From the NCBI RefSeq assembly GCF_003319175.1, contig NZ_QOHK01000003.1:124001-188000 (forward strand): a DNA stretch of 64,000 nt, read 5' to 3'. The notes beneath the pieces are model-generated. The model had not been told where the DNA came from. It was given only the letters and a program-made list of their open reading frames with translations, and did not search any database. A program made the position numbers and the translations under genes. Below are positions 1-7,623 of the stretch, piece by piece. Every line of letters starts with the position of its first letter. The first letter of the stretch is position 1. This stretch comes from Blastococcus sp. TF02-8 (GTDB lineage Bacteria; Actinomycetota; Actinomycetes; Mycobacteriales; Geodermatophilaceae).

Positions 1-2139
1 AACTTCCTGCTGCCGGCCATGGCGCTGGTCCTGCTCCTGGTCTCCAGCCTGGTGATCGGCGTCGCCTACCCCGCGATCGTCCAGCAGTTCGTGGTGAAGC
101 CGAGCGCCAACGAGAAGGAGGCGCCCTACATCGAGCGGGCGATCGCCTCGACCCGCGAGGCCTACGACCTCGAGGACATCGACTACGTCGAGTACGCCCG
201 CGAGACCGGCGACTCGGTCGACCCGGCGAAGGCGCGGGAGCAGATCCAGGAGAGCGCCGGGACGATCGAGAACGCCCGCCTGCTGGACCCGAACGTCCTG
301 TCGGGCACGTTCACCGCGCGCCAGCAGATCCGCAACGTCTACGGCTTCCCGGACAAGCTGGACATCGACCGCTACACGCTGCCCGACCTCGACACCGGTG
401 AGATGCGGACGCAGGACTACGTGGTCGCCGCGCGCGAGCTCAACAGCTCGGAGCTGTCGGAGAACCAGGCGAGCTGGATCAACCGGCACACCGTCTACAC
501 CCACGGCAACGGGTTCGTGGCAGCGCCGGCCAACGAGATCATCTCGGTGCGCGAGGGTGGCGTCCCCGACTTCACCACCCGCGACCTGCCCACCCGCGGC
601 AACATCCCCGTCGAGCAGGGCCGCATCTACTACGGCGAGCTCATCAACGACCAGGGGCAGGACGTCTACTCGGTCGTCGGGGCGCCCGAGGGCAGCGCGC
701 CGCGGGAGTTCGACCGCCCCGAGGACGACAACGCCGACGACGGGCAGATCAAGAACACCTACGACGGCGAGGGTGGTGTCTCGGTCGGCAGCTTCTTCCG
801 GCAGCTGACGTTCGCCATCTACTACCGGGAGCGGAACTTCATCCTCTCCAGCGCCGTGAACGACGCGTCCAAGGTGCTCTACGTCCGCGACCCGCGGGAC
901 CGCGTGGAGAAGGCCGCTCCGTTCCTCGAGGTCGACGGCGACCCCTATCCGGCGGTCGTCGACGGTCGGGTGACGTGGATCCTCGACGGCTACACGACGT
1001 CGGACTCCTACCCCTACGCCGAGCAGCGGACGCTCGGCGAGGTCGCCGCGGACGCCCTGACCGGGACCGGCACGACCGCCCTGCCGGACGAGACGTTCAA
1101 CTACATCCGGAACTCGGTCAAGGCCACCGTGGACGCCTACGACGGGACCGTCACGCTCTACGCCTGGGACGACGAGGACCCCGTGCTGAAGACCTTCATG
1201 AAGGCCTTCCCCGGGGTCGTGCAGCCGCGCAGCGAGATGTCCGACGAGCTGGTCAGCCACGTGCGCTACCCGGAGGACCTGTTCAAGGTGCAGCGGGACA
1301 TCCTGACCCGCTACCACGTGGACGACCCGCAGGACTTCTACAACAGCAACGACCGCTGGGCGGTGCCGGACGACCCGACGCGGGGTGGTCAGGCGGAGGC
1401 CCAGCCGCCGTACTACATCCTGGCGCAGCGGCCCGGCGAGACGGAGACGACGTTCCAGCTGACGAGCGCGCTCAACGCGTTCAACCGGCAGAACCTCTCG
1501 TCGTTCGTCTCGGCGTCCAGCGATCCGGAGTCCTACGGCAAGCTGCAGGTGCTGCGGCTGCCGGGCAACACGCCGTTCAAGGGGCCCCAGCAGGTCCAGC
1601 AGTCGTTCAACACCGACGACGACGTCGCGCGGGACCTGACGTTGTTCCGGAGCGCGGACTCCAAGCCGGTGTTCGGCAACCTGCTGACCCTGCCCATCGG
1701 CAGCAACGGGCTGCTCTACGTGGAGCCGCTGTACGTGCAGGGGACGGGGACGAACCCCTTCCCCCTGCTGCGGAAGGTGCTGGTCAACTACGGCGACCGG
1801 GTCGGGTACGCCGACACGCTCAAGGAGGCGCTGGACCAGGTGTTCGGCGACGGCGCGGGCGACGCCGCGACCGACAGCGGGAGCCAGGGCACGACGCCGA
1901 CCCCGGCACCCACCTCACCCTCGCCGTCGCCGGAACCCACCCCTCCGCCGACCGACGGCGGAGGAGGCTCCACTCCCGAGCGCGATGCCGCGGTCGCGGA
2001 GATGAACGCCGCGCTCACCCGGCTGGCCGACGCGCAGCGCTCCGGCGACTTCGCCGCGCAGGGGCAGGCGCTGGCCGACCTGCAGCGCGCGGTGGAGGCC
2101 TACCAGCGCACCCAGCAGCCCGGCGGCGACGGCGGCTGA
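1..2139 (+). CDS. UPF0182 family membrane protein, 3' part (5' end outside window)
   Basis: The reading frame is open from base 1, so the start lies upstream. About 712 residues are visible, against roughly 950-1000 usual for UPF0182 proteins as I recall. A hydrophobic stretch at the left edge (ALVLLLVSSLVIGVAYPAIV) looks like the last transmembrane helix. The rest is the large extracytoplasmic domain, with family-like segments such as RNVYGFPDKLDIDRY and LPIGSNGLLYVEPLYVQ. The C-terminus is a Pro/Ser/Thr-rich linker near residues 630-660 followed by a short charged helix (DAAVAEMNAALTRLADAQ). The biochemical function of the family is unknown. It is followed by an initiator tRNA on the same strand. 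Confidence 0.85.
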   Translation, partial: NFLLPAMALVLLLVSSLVIGVAYPAIVQQFVVKPSANEKEAPYIERAIASTREAYDLEDIDYVEYARETGDSVDPAKAREQIQESAGTIENARLLDPNVLSGTFTARQQIRNVYGFPDKLDIDRYTLPDLDTGEMRTQDYVVAARELNSSELSENQASWINRHTVYTHGNGFVAAPANEIISVREGGVPDFTTRDLPTRGNIPVEQGRIYYGELINDQGQDVYSVVGAPEGSAPREFDRPEDDNADDGQIKNTYDGEGGVSVGSFFRQLTFAIYYRERNFILSSAVNDASKVLYVRDPRDRVEKAAPFLEVDGDPYPAVVDGRVTWILDGYTTSDSYPYAEQRTLGEVAADALTGTGTTALPDETFNYIRNSVKATVDAYDGTVTLYAWDDEDPVLKTFMKAFPGVVQPRSEMSDELVSHVRYPEDLFKVQRDILTRYHVDDPQDFYNSNDRWAVPDDPTRGGQAEAQPPYYILAQRPGETETTFQLTSALNAFNRQNLSSFVSASSDPESYGKLQVLRLPGNTPFKGPQQVQQSFNTDDDVARDLTLFRSADSKPVFGNLLTLPIGSNGLLYVEPLYVQGTGTNPFPLLRKVLVNYGDRVGYADTLKEALDQVFGDGAGDAATDSGSQGTTPTPAPTSPSPSPEPTPPPTDGGGGSTPERDAAVAEMNAALTRLADAQRSGDFAAQGQALADLQRAVEAYQRTQQPGGDGG

Positions 2140-2212
2140 TCGCCGGGCCGGGACCGGCGGTCCGCCCTCGGGCGGACCGCCGCCCCGGCTCCTGGTAGGC
2201 TCGCCCTACCGA

Positions 2213-2289
2213 CGCGGGGTGGAGCAGCTCGGTAGCTCGCTGGGCTCATAACCCAGAGGTCGCAGGTTCGAATCCTGTCCCCGCTACCA
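2213..2289 (+). tRNA. Initiator tRNA-fMet (CAT), copy 1
   Basis: 77 nt with encoded CCA. The acceptor stem begins CGCGGGG and ends CCCCGCT, leaving a C1 by T72 mismatch typical of bacterial initiator tRNA. The anticodon stem has three G-C pairs next to the CTCATAA loop, another initiator hallmark. The T loop is GTTCGAATC. Confidence 0.97.
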
Positions 2290-2292
2290 CCA

Positions 2293-2326
2293 CGAAGGCC
2301 CGGTCACCACGGTGACCGGGCCTTCG
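2293..2326 (+). terminator. Hairpin terminator after tRNA-fMet copy 1
   Basis: A perfect 16-bp stem (CGAAGGCCCGGTCACC and its complement) with a 2-nt loop, directly after the tRNA and without a T tract, as is common in actinobacteria. It also lies just past the stop of the convergent minus-strand gene. Confidence 0.8.
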
Positions 2327-2345
2327 TCGTGTCTCGGGGTGCTCG

Positions 2346-2858
2346 TCAGACGGTGGTCAGTCGCTCGTCGTGGCCGTCCCAGGTGGGGGAGGCGCTCCAG
2401 TCGCGCGACCAGGCGTCGGCCTGCCGCACGGCTTCCGGGCGCCGGTACGGCGTCGGCCGGGGCCGTGCGACCGCGACGGCGGGGGCGGCCACGCGCGCGG
2501 GCAGGACCGGAACGGGTGGAGCGGTGACGTGGGCCGGCTTGTGCGGCCGGCTGCTCAGCCCGGTGAAGTGGTTGTTGGGGCGCGTCCGGTCGTCGTCCTC
2601 GAGGGGAGCGGCGCCGACGACCCGAGCAGGGGCGGCCGGATAGGGCTCGCGCCGCGGCGGGTGGGCCGGGTCGGGCAGGCGGAGCTCGGAGAGGTCCTTC
2701 CACGTCGAGTGGCGCAAGCCGTCGACGGTGCAGCGCACGCGGGCGGAGACGCGCCCGTCCTCGGTGTGCCGCCAGCCCAGCAGCTCGCCGGAGTACCAGA
2801 TCCCGCGGTGGTGGATCTCCACCGGCTGCGGGTCACCGACGAAGGCGCTCGTCGTCAT
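2346..2858 (-). CDS. Conserved hypothetical protein, 170 aa
   Basis: I do not recognise a named family. The N-terminal 65 residues look folded, with VEIHHRGIWYSGELLGWRH followed by RVRCTVDGLRHSTWKDL, a small beta-rich arrangement I associate with uncharacterised actinobacterial proteins. The remainder is rich in Pro, Ala and Arg and probably disordered. The ATG at 2858 is chosen because a GGTGGGGGA tract precedes it and conservation appears to begin there. The gene lies between the two tRNA-fMet repeats. Confidence 0.6.
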   Translation of the reverse strand: MTTSAFVGDPQPVEIHHRGIWYSGELLGWRHTEDGRVSARVRCTVDGLRHSTWKDLSELRLPDPAHPPRREPYPAAPARVVGAAPLEDDDRTRPNNHFTGLSSRPHKPAHVTAPPVPVLPARVAAPAVAVARPRPTPYRRPEAVRQADAWSRDWSASPTWDGHDERLTTV

Positions 2859-2980
2859 GTCCCCCACCACGAGCCGGACTGTAGGCGCGGGGGAGGGGCC
2901 TCCCGGGAAGGCGCGCACGTCTCCTGAGGCAGGTGTGACGGGGCTGCCGCACGGTCCCCACGAGGACCGGCACCGGACGC

Positions 2981-4063
2981 TCAGCGCACCCGACCGTTCA
3001 GGACCTCTGCGGCCAGATCGGCGTCGGCGTCCGTGTTGGGCAGGTGGAAGGCCAGCCGGAGGCGCCCGGCCCGCATCCCGGCCACGACGCCGGCGGCCGC
3101 CAGGGCCTCGGCCGTGCCGGGCGGCACCTCCGCGCTCACGATCGCCGAGTTCCCCGGCGGCAGCCCGACGGCGGCGCGGAACCGGTTCGCCAGCCCGACG
3201 GCGTGGGCGTGCAGCTGCTCGCGGCCGACCTGCTGGAGCAGTTCCAGCGCCGGGGCCTGCCCGACCCAGCTCAGCCACGCCGGGGAGAGGTCGAACCGCC
3301 GCGCGTCGGGCGCCAGGCGGAGCGGGGAGCCGTAGATGCTGGTCCACGGGTCGGCCCCCGCGTACCAGCCCGCGGAGTGGGGGACCACGCGGTCGAGCGC
3401 CTCGGGCCGCACGGTGGCGAAGCTGGTGCCGCGAGGACCCAGCAGCCACTTGTAGCCGCCGCCGGTGGTGTAGGTGAAGCGGCCGGCGTCCACGGGCAGC
3501 CAGCCCACGGCCTGGGTGGTGTCGAGCAGGACCTCGGTGCCCGTCGTGGCGGTCGCGGCGGCGAGGGCGTCGAGGTCGGCGAGCCGGCCGTCGGCGGACT
3601 GCACGGCGGAGACGGCGACGAGCGTCGTGCGCGGGGTGACCGCGTCAGCCAGCGCCTCCAGGGGGACCTCCCGGACCCGCACGCCGCGGGAGACCTGGGC
3701 GAGGAACGGGAAGAGCACGCTGGTGAACTCGCCCGACGCCGTCAGCACCTCGCTCCGGTCGGGGAGGCTCGCGGCCACCAGCCCCGCGAACGCGCTGACC
3801 GTGCTGCCGACGGCCACGGCCGCAGCCGACACGCCGACGAGGTCGGCGTACCGGGCTCGCGCGGTGGTGACGGCGGCGTCGTAACCGGGGGCGTGCGCCC
3901 GTCCGGCCTGCCAGGTGGCGAGAGCGTCGCGCACGGCGGTCACCGTGCGGCGGGGCGGCAGCCCCAGGGCCGCGGTGTCCAGGTACGTCGTCTCGGCCGC
4001 GAACTCCGCCCGTGCGGTCCGGAGGTCGATCGATGCCGGGGGAGCCGGGTGGTCGTCAAGCAC
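2981..4063 (-). CDS. Class V aminotransferase-fold PLP enzyme
   Basis: 360 residues from a GTG at 4063 that has GGAG just upstream. Longer in-frame starts would run into the tRNA gene. The fold-type I PLP architecture is clear: YLDTAALGLPP near the N-terminus, VLLDTTQAVGWLPVD with the PLP-contacting Asp, and TGGGYKWLLGPRG with the Schiff-base lysine near residue 205. The family includes cysteine desulfurases, kynureninase and EgtE-like enzymes, so the substrate cannot be named. It sits alone, divergent from the second tRNA-fMet copy and inside the segment bracketed by the direct repeats. Confidence 0.75.
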   Translation of the reverse strand: MLDDHPAPPASIDLRTARAEFAAETTYLDTAALGLPPRRTVTAVRDALATWQAGRAHAPGYDAAVTTARARYADLVGVSAAAVAVGSTVSAFAGLVAASLPDRSEVLTASGEFTSVLFPFLAQVSRGVRVREVPLEALADAVTPRTTLVAVSAVQSADGRLADLDALAAATATTGTEVLLDTTQAVGWLPVDAGRFTYTTGGGYKWLLGPRGTSFATVRPEALDRVVPHSAGWYAGADPWTSIYGSPLRLAPDARRFDLSPAWLSWVGQAPALELLQQVGREQLHAHAVGLANRFRAAVGLPPGNSAIVSAEVPPGTAEALAAAGVVAGMRAGRLRLAFHLPNTDADADLAAEVLNGRVR

Positions 4064-4107
4064 GGTGCTCCGCTCGGTCGGGGTGGGTGGTACAGTGGTT
4101 CTACCGA

Positions 4108-4184
4108 CGCGGGGTGGAGCAGCTCGGTAGCTCGCTGGGCTCATAACCCAGAGGTCGCAGGTTCGAATCCTGTCCCCGCTACCA
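4108..4184 (+). tRNA. Initiator tRNA-fMet (CAT), copy 2
   Basis: Base-for-base identical to the copy at 2213-2289, with the same C1 by T72 mismatch, CTCATAA loop and encoded CCA. Confidence 0.97.
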
Positions 4185-4187
4185 CCA

Positions 4188-4221
4188 CGAAGGCCCGGTC
4201 ACCACGGTGACCGGGCCTTCG
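4188..4221 (+). terminator. Hairpin terminator after tRNA-fMet copy 2
   Basis: Same 16-bp stem and 2-nt loop as the hairpin at 2293-2326, being part of the duplicated unit. Confidence 0.8.
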
Positions 4222-4286
4222 TCGTTCCTGAGTCGGCTCATCGCGTGCATCCTGCAACCTTTTTCGGCACGTCATGGCCCTGTGTG

Positions 4287-4316
4287 TTGTGCGTCACCGC
4301 GTTCGGCTCCTAACGT
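4287..4316 (+). promoter_or_regulatory. Possible promoter of the P450 operon
   Basis: TTGTGC at 4287-4292 and TAACGT at 4311-4316 are separated by 18 bp, a plausible -35/-10 pair about 30 bp before the P450 start, in the only relatively A/T-containing stretch of this gap. Confidence 0.35.
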
Positions 4317-4348
4317 GCGAGGACGTCCGATCGCAGGGGAGTGGCCAG

Positions 4349-5665
4349 GTGTCCATCGACGCAGCACCCACGCAGGGAACCGTTCCGCAGCCACGGCAAG
4401 CAGGGGCCGGGGACCTCGGCATCGACCTGTCCGACCGGGACTTCTGGCTCTGCCCGCCGGCCGAGCGGCACGCCGTGTTCGACCGGTTGCGCGCCCAGCG
4501 CCCGCTCGCGTTCTTCACCGAGCCGGAGATCCCCAACATGCCGAGCGGCCCGGGCTACCACGCCGTCACCCGGTACGCCGACCTCGAGGCGATCAGCTCC
4601 CAGCCCTCGCTCTTCTGCTCCGGGAACGGCGCGGTGTCCATCCAGGACATCCCGGCGGACCTGAACGAGTTCTACGGCTCGCTGATCAGCATGGACGATC
4701 CGCGGCACGCGCGTATCCGGCGCATCGTGTCCAAGACCTTCACGCCGCGGATGCTCGAGCAGGTCGTCGGCTCCGTCGAGCTCGTCGTCGACGACGTCCT
4801 GGCGGCGGCCCGGCAGAAGGCAGCCGACGGCGACGGGACGATCGACGTCGTCGCCGACATCGCCGCCCCGATCCCGCTGCGGGTCATCTGCGACATGATG
4901 GGCATCCCGGCCGAGGACCGGGCGATGGTGCTGGCCAAGTCCAACGTGATCCTCTCCGGGGGCGACCCGGAGCTCGTCGAGGACGAGGAGGACCCGCTCA
5001 CCGGGCTGCTCATGGCCGGCATCGAGCTGGCCGGGCTGATGGAGCGGCTGGCCGCGGACCGCGTGGCCAACCCCCGGGACGACCTGACGACCGCGCTGGT
5101 CACGACCGAGGTCGACGGCGAGAAGCTCAGCCACCAGGAGATCGCGTCGTTCTTCATCCTGCTGCTCGTGGCCGGCAACGAGACCACTCGCAACGCCATC
5201 TCCCAGGGCCTGCTGGTCCTCCAGGAGCACCCGGAGCAGCGCGCGCGCTGGGTGGCCGAGCCGGAGCTCACCCGCACCGCGGTCGAGGAGATCGTGCGCT
5301 GGACCAGCCCGATCACCTGGATGCGCCGCACCGCCACCCAGGACACCGAGCTGAACGGCTACCCGGTCCGGGCCGGCGACAAGTTCCTGCTCTTCTACGC
5401 GGCCGCCAACCGCGACCCCGAGGTGTTCGCCGACCCGCACCGGTTCGACCTGGCCCGTGACCCCAACCCGCACGTCGGCTTCGGCTCGAAGGGGCCGCAC
5501 TTCTGCCTCGGGGCGCACCTGGCCCGCCGCGAGCTGGCGGTCACCTTCCGCAAGATCTTCGAGCAGCTGCCCGACCTGGAGATCACCGGACCGCCGGCGC
5601 GGCTGCGGTCGTCCTTCGTCAACGGCCTCAAGCGGCTGCCCGCCCGTCTCGGGGGCGCCGCGTGA
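4349..5665 (+). CDS. Cytochrome P450
   Basis: 438-residue soluble bacterial P450. The three diagnostic sites are present: the I-helix oxygen-activation motif AGNETT near residue 275, the K-helix ExxR (EEIVR near 313), and the haem-binding loop FGSKGPHFCLGAHLA with the thiolate cysteine near 386. The GTG at 4349 is preferred over an upstream ATG because AGGGGAG sits about 8 bp before it. The stop overlaps the start of a ferredoxin gene by 4 bp (GTGA), so the pair is probably translationally coupled and the ferredoxin is the likely electron donor. The subfamily and substrate cannot be assigned by eye. Confidence 0.93.
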   Translation: MSIDAAPTQGTVPQPRQAGAGDLGIDLSDRDFWLCPPAERHAVFDRLRAQRPLAFFTEPEIPNMPSGPGYHAVTRYADLEAISSQPSLFCSGNGAVSIQDIPADLNEFYGSLISMDDPRHARIRRIVSKTFTPRMLEQVVGSVELVVDDVLAAARQKAADGDGTIDVVADIAAPIPLRVICDMMGIPAEDRAMVLAKSNVILSGGDPELVEDEEDPLTGLLMAGIELAGLMERLAADRVANPRDDLTTALVTTEVDGEKLSHQEIASFFILLLVAGNETTRNAISQGLLVLQEHPEQRARWVAEPELTRTAVEEIVRWTSPITWMRRTATQDTELNGYPVRAGDKFLLFYAAANRDPEVFADPHRFDLARDPNPHVGFGSKGPHFCLGAHLARRELAVTFRKIFEQLPDLEITGPPARLRSSFVNGLKRLPARLGGAA

Positions 5666-5880
5666 GCCGGATCGCGCTGGACGGCGAGCGGTGCGTCGGC
5701 TCGGGAGCGTGCGAGTCGCTCGCCCCGGACTTCTTCGAGGTCGGGGACGACGGCGTGGTGACCGTGCTCCGGTCGGAGCCGGCTGACGACGAGCTGCGCG
5801 ACGTGGAGGCCGCGGTGCGCACCTGCCCGACCCGGGCGCTGGACCTGGTGTCGGAACAGCCGGCGACCGCGGCCGGTTGA
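5662..5880 (+). CDS. Ferredoxin, probably 3Fe-4S type
   Basis: 72 residues. CVGSGAC supplies two cluster cysteines with the spacing typical of P450-associated 3Fe-4S ferredoxins, where the second position of a 4Fe-4S motif is not Cys. The third ligand is in CPTRAL near the C-terminus. The gene starts with the GTG that overlaps the P450 stop. Role by context: passing electrons from a ferredoxin reductase, not encoded here, to the upstream P450. Confidence 0.88.
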   Translation: MSRIALDGERCVGSGACESLAPDFFEVGDDGVVTVLRSEPADDELRDVEAAVRTCPTRALDLVSEQPATAAG

Positions 5881-5888
5881 CCCGGGAC

Positions 5889-6179
5889 ATGGAGACCACC
5901 GTCATCGACGTGCCCGAGTCCGACCGGTTCGAGATCCGCGACGGCGACCGCGTCCTGGGTCTGGCCGCCTACCAGCGTCGCGGCGACACCGTCGTCTTCA
6001 CCCACACCGAGGTCGACCCCGACGCCGGCCAGTCCGGGCTGGGCAGCACCCTGGTGCGCGCCGCCCTCGACGAGGTGCGGTCGAAGGGCGGGAAGGTCGT
6101 ACCCAGCTGCTCGTTCGTCGCCGGCTGGATCGAGCGGCACCCCGACTACGCCGACCTGGTCGCCGACCGCGACCGGTAG
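5889..6179 (+). CDS. Small GNAT-like N-acetyltransferase (YjdJ/COG2388 type)
   Basis: 96 residues from ATG 5889; a TTG at 5877 overlapping the ferredoxin stop is an alternative. The fold is a minimal GNAT: VVFTHTEVDPDAGQSGLGST holds the acetyl-CoA pyrophosphate-binding loop, and the C-terminus reads VVPSCSFVAGWIERHPDY, typical of this short family. Members lack a well-defined substrate. It follows the P450-ferredoxin pair by 8 bp and may be co-transcribed with it. A strong hairpin follows. Confidence 0.75.
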   Translation: METTVIDVPESDRFEIRDGDRVLGLAAYQRRGDTVVFTHTEVDPDAGQSGLGSTLVRAALDEVRSKGGKVVPSCSFVAGWIERHPDYADLVADRDR

Positions 6180-6190
6180 GGCATGAGCGA

Positions 6191-6220
6191 CGGGGCGCCG
6201 ACGGGCTGGTCGGCGCCCCG
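6191..6220. terminator. Bidirectional hairpin terminator
   Basis: 12-bp perfect stem (CGGGGCGCCGAC / GTCGGCGCCCCG) with a 6-nt loop between two convergent genes. Confidence 0.75.
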
Positions 6221-6226
6221 TTCTCG

Positions 6227-6736
6227 TCAGAGGACCTTCGAGCCGTACATCTCGCCGAGGGGGTCGGCGATGAGCTCGATGCGCGCGCCGTCGGGGTCGC
6301 GGAAGTACACCGAGACGCCGCTGTGCACCTCGTGCTCCACGCCGGCCTCGGTGAGCCGGCGCACCAGCTCCTCCCACTTCTCCGGGTCGACGCTGATGGC
6401 CATGTGGTGCAGACCGCCGAGCACCTCGGCGTACTGGCCGACGTCCAGGCCGGGGAAGTCGAAGAAGGCGAGCAGGTTGCCGTTGCCGATGTCGAAGAAG
6501 AAGTGCGAGGAACCGGGGTAGTCGCGGTTCTCGATCAGCTCGGTCAGCGGGAAGCCGAGCACGTCCTGGTAGAAGCGCACGGTGCGCTCCACGTCGCTGC
6601 TGATCAGCGCGGTGTGGTGCAGGCCGCGGGCGGTCGATGCGGGGCGCTGACCGGCCGGGCGCAGGTGCGCGTCGCGGATGCGGGCGCGCGCGGTCTCGAG
6701 CGCGTCCAGGTCTCGGGTGCTCTCGGTGGTGCTCAC
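6227..6736 (-). CDS. VOC (glyoxalase/dioxygenase superfamily) protein
   Basis: 169 residues. A charged N-terminal extension of about 35 residues is followed by paired beta-alpha-beta-beta-beta modules: GLHHTALISSDVERTVRFYQ and later GGLHHMAISVDPEKW, ending SVYFRDPDGARIELIADP. The metal-ligand pattern (HH...HH...E) is intact, so a metal-dependent enzyme is likely. The superfamily covers glyoxalase I, extradiol dioxygenases and resistance proteins, and the substrate is not evident. It converges on the P450 operon and its start lies about 115 bp from the divergent map gene. Confidence 0.8.
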   Translation of the reverse strand: MSTTESTRDLDALETARARIRDAHLRPAGQRPASTARGLHHTALISSDVERTVRFYQDVLGFPLTELIENRDYPGSSHFFFDIGNGNLLAFFDFPGLDVGQYAEVLGGLHHMAISVDPEKWEELVRRLTEAGVEHEVHSGVSVYFRDPDGARIELIADPLGEMYGSKVL

Positions 6737-6849
6737 GCGGGGTTCCTCCTCGATGTGGCGTCCGACCGGCTCAACCGCGCACCACGCCGAGTCGTTCCCG
6801 CGCGGGGCCGTAGCCTGCCCACGACCGCCCGAACCCAGGAGGACAGAAC

Positions 6850-7623
6850 GTGATCGAGCTCCGCACCCCCGGCGAGCTGGACGCCATGCGGGCCGCCGGA
6901 GCGGTGGTCGCCGACATGCTCGCGGCGGTGCGCGCTGCGGCGGTCCCGGGCGCCCGGCTGACCCAGCTCGACGCCGTGGCCCGCGACGTCCTCTCCGACG
7001 CCGGCGCCACCTCGCCCTTCCTCGGGTACGCGCCCCTGCCGACGACGCCGCCCTTCCCGGGCGTGGTCTGCCTGTCGGTCAACGACGTCGCCCTGCACGG
7101 CATCCCCACCCCGGAGACGCTGCTCGACGGCGACCTGCTCAGCGTCGACGCCGGCGCGACCCTGGACGGCTGGGTCGGCGACAGCGCGATCACCTTCGCG
7201 GTCGGCACCCCCCGCCCCGAGGACCTCGATCTCATCGCCACCACCGAGCGGGCGCTGGAGGCGGGGATCGCCGCGGCCGTCGTCGGCAACCGGGTCGGCG
7301 ACATCTCCGCGGCGATCGGTGCGGTCGGGCGGGCCGGCGGGGTCGGCATCAACACCGACCAGGGCGGCCACGGGGTCGGCCGGACCATGCACGAGGCGCC
7401 GTCGGTGCCGAACGAGGGGCGCCCCGGCCGGGGGGTCCCGCTGCGCCCCGGCCTGGTCATCGCCATCGAGCCGTGGTTCCTGGCCGGCGGCTCGGACGAC
7501 TACACGGTGGATGCGGACGGCTGGACGCTGCGCAGCGCGGACGGCAGCCGCGCCGCGCACGTCGAGCACACGGTCGCCGTGACCGAGGACGGTCCGCGCA
7601 TCCTCACCGCAGCCCGGGGCTAG
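6850..7623 (+). CDS. map: Methionine aminopeptidase, type I
   Basis: 257 residues from GTG 6850. The five dinuclear metal ligands are recognisable: VDAGA and GDSAITF (Asp), GGHGVGRTMHE (His), AIEPWF (Glu) and VEHTVAV (Glu). The enzyme removes the initiator methionine from nascent proteins. It lacks the N-terminal SH3-binding extension of some actinobacterial MetAPs. The stop codon overlaps the stop of the convergent cystathionine lyase gene by a few bases. Confidence 0.92.
   Translation: MIELRTPGELDAMRAAGAVVADMLAAVRAAAVPGARLTQLDAVARDVLSDAGATSPFLGYAPLPTTPPFPGVVCLSVNDVALHGIPTPETLLDGDLLSVDAGATLDGWVGDSAITFAVGTPRPEDLDLIATTERALEAGIAAAVVGNRVGDISAAIGAVGRAGGVGINTDQGGHGVGRTMHEAPSVPNEGRPGRGVPLRPGLVIAIEPWFLAGGSDDYTVDADGWTLRSADGSRAAHVEHTVAVTEDGPRILTAARG

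Larger units (their letters stand above)
2206..2330 (+). repeat. 125-bp perfect direct repeat, copy 1 (tRNA-fMet plus terminator)
   Basis: Bases 2206-2330 are identical to 4101-4225 (offset 1895). The repeat covers 7 bp before the tRNA, the whole tRNA-fMet with CCA, and the following hairpin. Sequence differs immediately outside both ends. Confidence 0.95.
4101..4225 (+). repeat. 125-bp perfect direct repeat, copy 2 (tRNA-fMet plus terminator)
   Basis: Identical to 2206-2330. The two copies are in the same orientation and enclose about 1.77 kb of unique sequence carrying two genes. Confidence 0.95.

Noticed and set aside
4310..5905. 531-codon open frame on the minus strand opposite the P450
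   Set aside because: Mirror of the P450 and ferredoxin codons in very GC-rich DNA; low-complexity Arg/Gly/Asp composition, no domain.
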